A program made the position numbers and the translations under genes. The notes under the pieces are model-generated. The model did no database searches, had not been told where the DNA came from, and was given only the letters and a program-made list of their open reading frames with translations. A stretch of DNA of 64,000 bases from Solea solea (taxonomy: Eukaryota; Chordata; Actinopteri; Pleuronectiformes; Soleidae): assembly GCF_958295425.1 (NCBI RefSeq), contig NC_081142.1, positions 13,006,324 to 13,070,323 of the forward strand. The letters run 5' to 3'. Below are positions 61,206-64,000 of this stretch, piece after piece; within the stretch, counting starts at the first letter, position 1; the number at the start of each line of letters is the position of its first letter.

Positions 61206-62150
61206 GTGTGCAATTACAGTTGTTTGAGGCACTTTTGTGATGTAGACGTTTAGCCTAAGTAAAAAGAATATTGTTTTCTCAAAATGGCACTATAGTCTCC
61301 CAAGACTAAATCGCAAACTGCAGCAGCAGGATCCCATTTCCACTAAATAAGTAAAACATCCCTGAACAAGGAAAAAAAAGCTCCTGATGGTAATTTGCCC
61401 AATAACAGGAAGCAAACGGGGCTGAAAAAGGGCTGATATTTCACGTTCATCCTGTTAGTTTGGTCCTATGCTGCTGTATAAAATATTCTTTTGTCAGGTA
61501 ATTGCTAAATGAAAGCAAAGTCTGTGTCATTTATTACTGTTTCATTTGAGTTTGTTAGTTTTGACTGCCATTAAATCTTGCTGAAGAGTTGTGAACTGTT
61601 GAAAAAAAAAAAAAAAAAGAAATGAGACACGTCTCTCGGGATGAAAGGAAGATGGTATGATGTGGGTACAGGGCTCGGCAGCCAGTGATTGGTTTTTATA
61701 CGCAGTGGGTTGGAGATTTCTTCAAGAAGATTTCACAGAGGAAAGAGGCTCATTATCAGATAAAGACAGATTTTTAACTCTCACGGATTCGGAAGGCTGA
61801 ACTTCTACACGCTCACTAACAAAGAAAAGAACACATTACTATATTAGCTGTGTCTCACTAGACTAAATGCATATACAGTCTCTTGTCGGGGCTACGCCAA
61901 AACCACAGTGCATTTTGTTGTAATCCTGCATTTAAAGTTAAATATTCATGATCAACACCTGCAGAGTGAGAGTCAAGGTAAAGCAAACACACAGACCTCA
62001 AACCGCTTTAAAGTTAACATCGTCTACTGAATAAAAAATATGTCTGTGCTCCTATTTTTCGTAACTTGTAATGGACTTCCTCCGACCACATGAAAATCCT
62101 ATTTAGTTTAAACTGATATATATTATAGTTACAGAAAAATAGGCAGGATA
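61206..62150. other. Non-coding block
   Basis: No gene. An A run lies at 61,603-61,618. Confidence 0.4.
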
Positions 62151-62333
62151 TAGAGCTGAAACAATTACTCGATGAATCCATAAAATAATTCATTGGTTTG
62201 AAGCTTTTTTCCGTGATTAACACAAGATTTCTGATTGTTTCACCTTCTTAAATGTGTATATATCCTTCATTTCTTTGCTTCAGATAACAAAGACATGATT
62301 CGATTATGAAAATAACCATCAGCTGCAGCTCTA
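62151..62333. mobile_element. Short hAT-type MITE
   Basis: Starts TAGAGCTGAAACAATTACTC and ends CAGCTGCAGCTCTA, giving inverted TAGAGCTG termini. The interior (TGGTTTGAAGC; TTCTGATTGTTTCACC; TTTGCTTCAGATAACAAAGA) matches a very common fish element I recall. Flanks GCAGGATA and GCATGAGC are only partly alike, so the 8-bp duplication is decayed. No coding capacity. Confidence 0.8.
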
Positions 62334-63850
62334 GCATGAGCACACATCCATGTGACAGGTGTGACATGTAAAGACGGGGATTATAACACAGCTTGATTGT
62401 TGCACAGGTGTCAATAAAAGGCTGGTCCCAATAAAAGGGCAACACGAGGCGTCAGTTTGTTCAACATCAAAATACCAATTTCTTTTTTCTTGGCGACTGC
62501 CCACCCAGATCCTGCACTGCTGCTGTCTTCCTACAGTTACAAGGGTGTCTTTCCCCTCCACTGACACTGTTCTGCCCTCTCTTCACACGCCCTGCGAGAG
62601 CTGACAGGTGTGTGAACTCCGTCCACAACTGCTGCACCGACAGATCTGGTCTTAACTTGACGTTCTTAAGTGGAACTGGTTAGTAGAGTAAAAGCAGAAC
62701 ATTTTCAACTTTCCCCTAAGAGTGTGTCCCATTAGTGTCAAGTATACACAAAAACAAGCACTGCTATGTCTTAGCATTTTCTCCCATAACAAGCCAGCCA
62801 GAACCAAGTATGTATTTTTATTCTGCTCATTTTCTGTTTGGAAATATGAATTAATCAAGAAACTAAATTTGAACACCACATGCCGACGATGCTTTAACGA
62901 ATGTAGTTACTGCTCTACACAAACGAACAGCAGAGGGCGCAATTAGGAAATACAACAATTGAAAAAACAGCTCAGTCCCCAAGCGTGGGAAACATAGTAA
63001 GCTCTCAACCTTCGGCTAGTGTATGTTGAGGTTTAGCATATACAAACGAAACGAAACAGAAGTGAATGTTGTTAGACAAGATAAGGCCGAGGGGTCCAAA
63101 CGTCCAAAAAGAGGAACAGATTTGATAATGTGAAGATTCCCGAGGGCCAACGGTCCTTTCAGACACTGTTACAATTCTCTTTTTTTTAACTGGCAATGTA
63201 ACCAAATCCAAGCCACATAGGAGCGAATACATTAAAATAGCATAGTACGGTTAAGTAATATTTACAGGTACATAACACTAACAGTTAAAGGCAAACCTTA
63301 TTCAAAAGTTTAACACAATAAAGTGCGCAGTTGGTGAATGAACCCTGGCCATAAATAATACATTATAAAACCGAAGGTGCGGGCTGTATAAAATCTGATT
63401 GGCTCCCCCGCAGGCTGGACTTTGGACATGCGTGCCATAAGGTAATGTGAAGTTTCCATGCTGATTGCAGTAATGTCAACCAGAGCATCCAGAAATCCAT
63501 CTTTCAACTATCAACTGTCACAGGTCTTTTTCAAGAGTTTGTCAACACTGTGAATACCAAACCAGCACGAGATCTGTATAATAATACGAATAATAACAGT
63601 TATTATAAAATCAGACCATTGACCTCCATGTTGTTCCTGTACATGTGCTCCAGTAGAAGTCTTGACAGTTGTTTTCCTTACAAACCTCATCCTCATGCAT
63701 TCATATATATATTTTTCATGTACACACAGATCCGTCCGGTCCATGGAAGTTGTTACTTGGCAGCTGAAATATCAGCACTTGCAGCAAAATGCTCTAGATT
63801 TTCACTTGGCCAAGACAAGTGGATGGAGAATGAGATTGGAATTGGTTGCA
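62334..63850. other. Non-coding block
   Basis: No gene is supported. 62,505-62,600 has an acceptor-like TTCCTACAG and a donor-like CAG|GTGTGT 71 bases later, but two of the three frames carry stops and the third gives an unremarkable peptide. Confidence 0.4.
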
Positions 63851-63931
63851 GGGGGGGGGGGGAAGGCAAGAGGCGGGCTCGGGGTGTGTGGGCAAGGGAA
63901 GTGGGGGGGTGGGGGGGTGTCGTGGCGCGGG
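63851..63931 (+). repeat. G-rich tract, G-quadruplex candidate
   Basis: G12 (63,851-63,862), several GGG/GGGG runs, then G7-T-G7 (63,903-63,917) and GCGCGGG all on the plus strand. More than four G runs with short loops satisfy the usual quadruplex pattern. Confidence 0.85.
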
Positions 63932-64000
63932 TGCAGCGAAAGAGCAGGTGTGAAAAATGAAAATCACAAATGGTGTTGACGGAGTAAGTGCTAAAGAGGA

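Noticed and set aside
62511..62605. 71-base segment bounded by acceptor-like and donor-like sites
   Set aside because: Two frames carry stops and the third encodes an unremarkable Pro/Leu-rich peptide; no supporting context.
1..64000. CRISPR arrays, bacterial operons, phage or integrative elements
   Set aside because: No regularly spaced repeats, ribosome-binding sites or dense coding; all evidence points to vertebrate nuclear DNA.

Overview
The window reads as vertebrate, most likely teleost fish, nuclear DNA. The reasons are dense CA/GT and AT microsatellites, tRNA-derived SINEs with ATGG-type tails, an L2-like LINE tail, a decayed Tc1/mariner copy, several hAT-type and TTAA-type DNA elements, a Ty3/Gypsy-like LTR, and long unique AT-moderate stretches without open coding sequence. 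There is no operon structure and no long credible ORF. This assignment rests on recognising repeat families from memory; no search was run.

Layout. 0-10.5 kb is unique sequence with simple repeats, one minus-strand tRNA-derived SINE (4.4-4.6 kb) and two weak MITE candidates. At 10.5-11.45 kb a hAT-like sequence carries a TTAA-type non-autonomous element. A 200-base N gap follows at 11,798-11,997. 12-25 kb is mostly unique, with a long AT array at 14.9 kb, a probable non-coding element at 18.6 kb and a Gypsy-like LTR at 20.4-20.8 kb. 25-36 kb holds members of an unclassified repeat, a purine tract, several unique blocks rich in homeodomain-type TAAT sites, and a short intact SINE with target-site duplication at 34.9 kb. 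At 36.4-37.1 kb a Tc1/mariner remnant abuts or sits inside an L2-like LINE tail. 37-44 kb is repeat-poor and looks like a cluster of conserved non-coding elements; it contains a clear 67-nt hairpin at 41,051-41,117. 44.4-50 kb has a 5' fragment of a hAT transposon, a second SINE type, a hAT fragment and a MITE. At 52.1-52.65 kb a CpG-dense open segment ends in a strong splice donor and is the best candidate for a host coding exon. 54.8-62.3 kb carries a foldback MITE, a hAT Charlie-type copy, another copy of the unclassified repeat, a second CpG-dense patch and a short hAT MITE. The window ends in a G-rich tract.

The simplest reading is a gene desert or a large intron, possibly the regulatory neighbourhood of a developmental gene outside the window. 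I could not identify any complete host gene, tRNA gene, rRNA gene or known microRNA, and saw no previously undescribed molecular system. The most checkable leads are the 41.05 kb hairpin and the 52.4 kb candidate exon. Calls of conserved non-coding elements are impressions from composition and motif density, not alignments.
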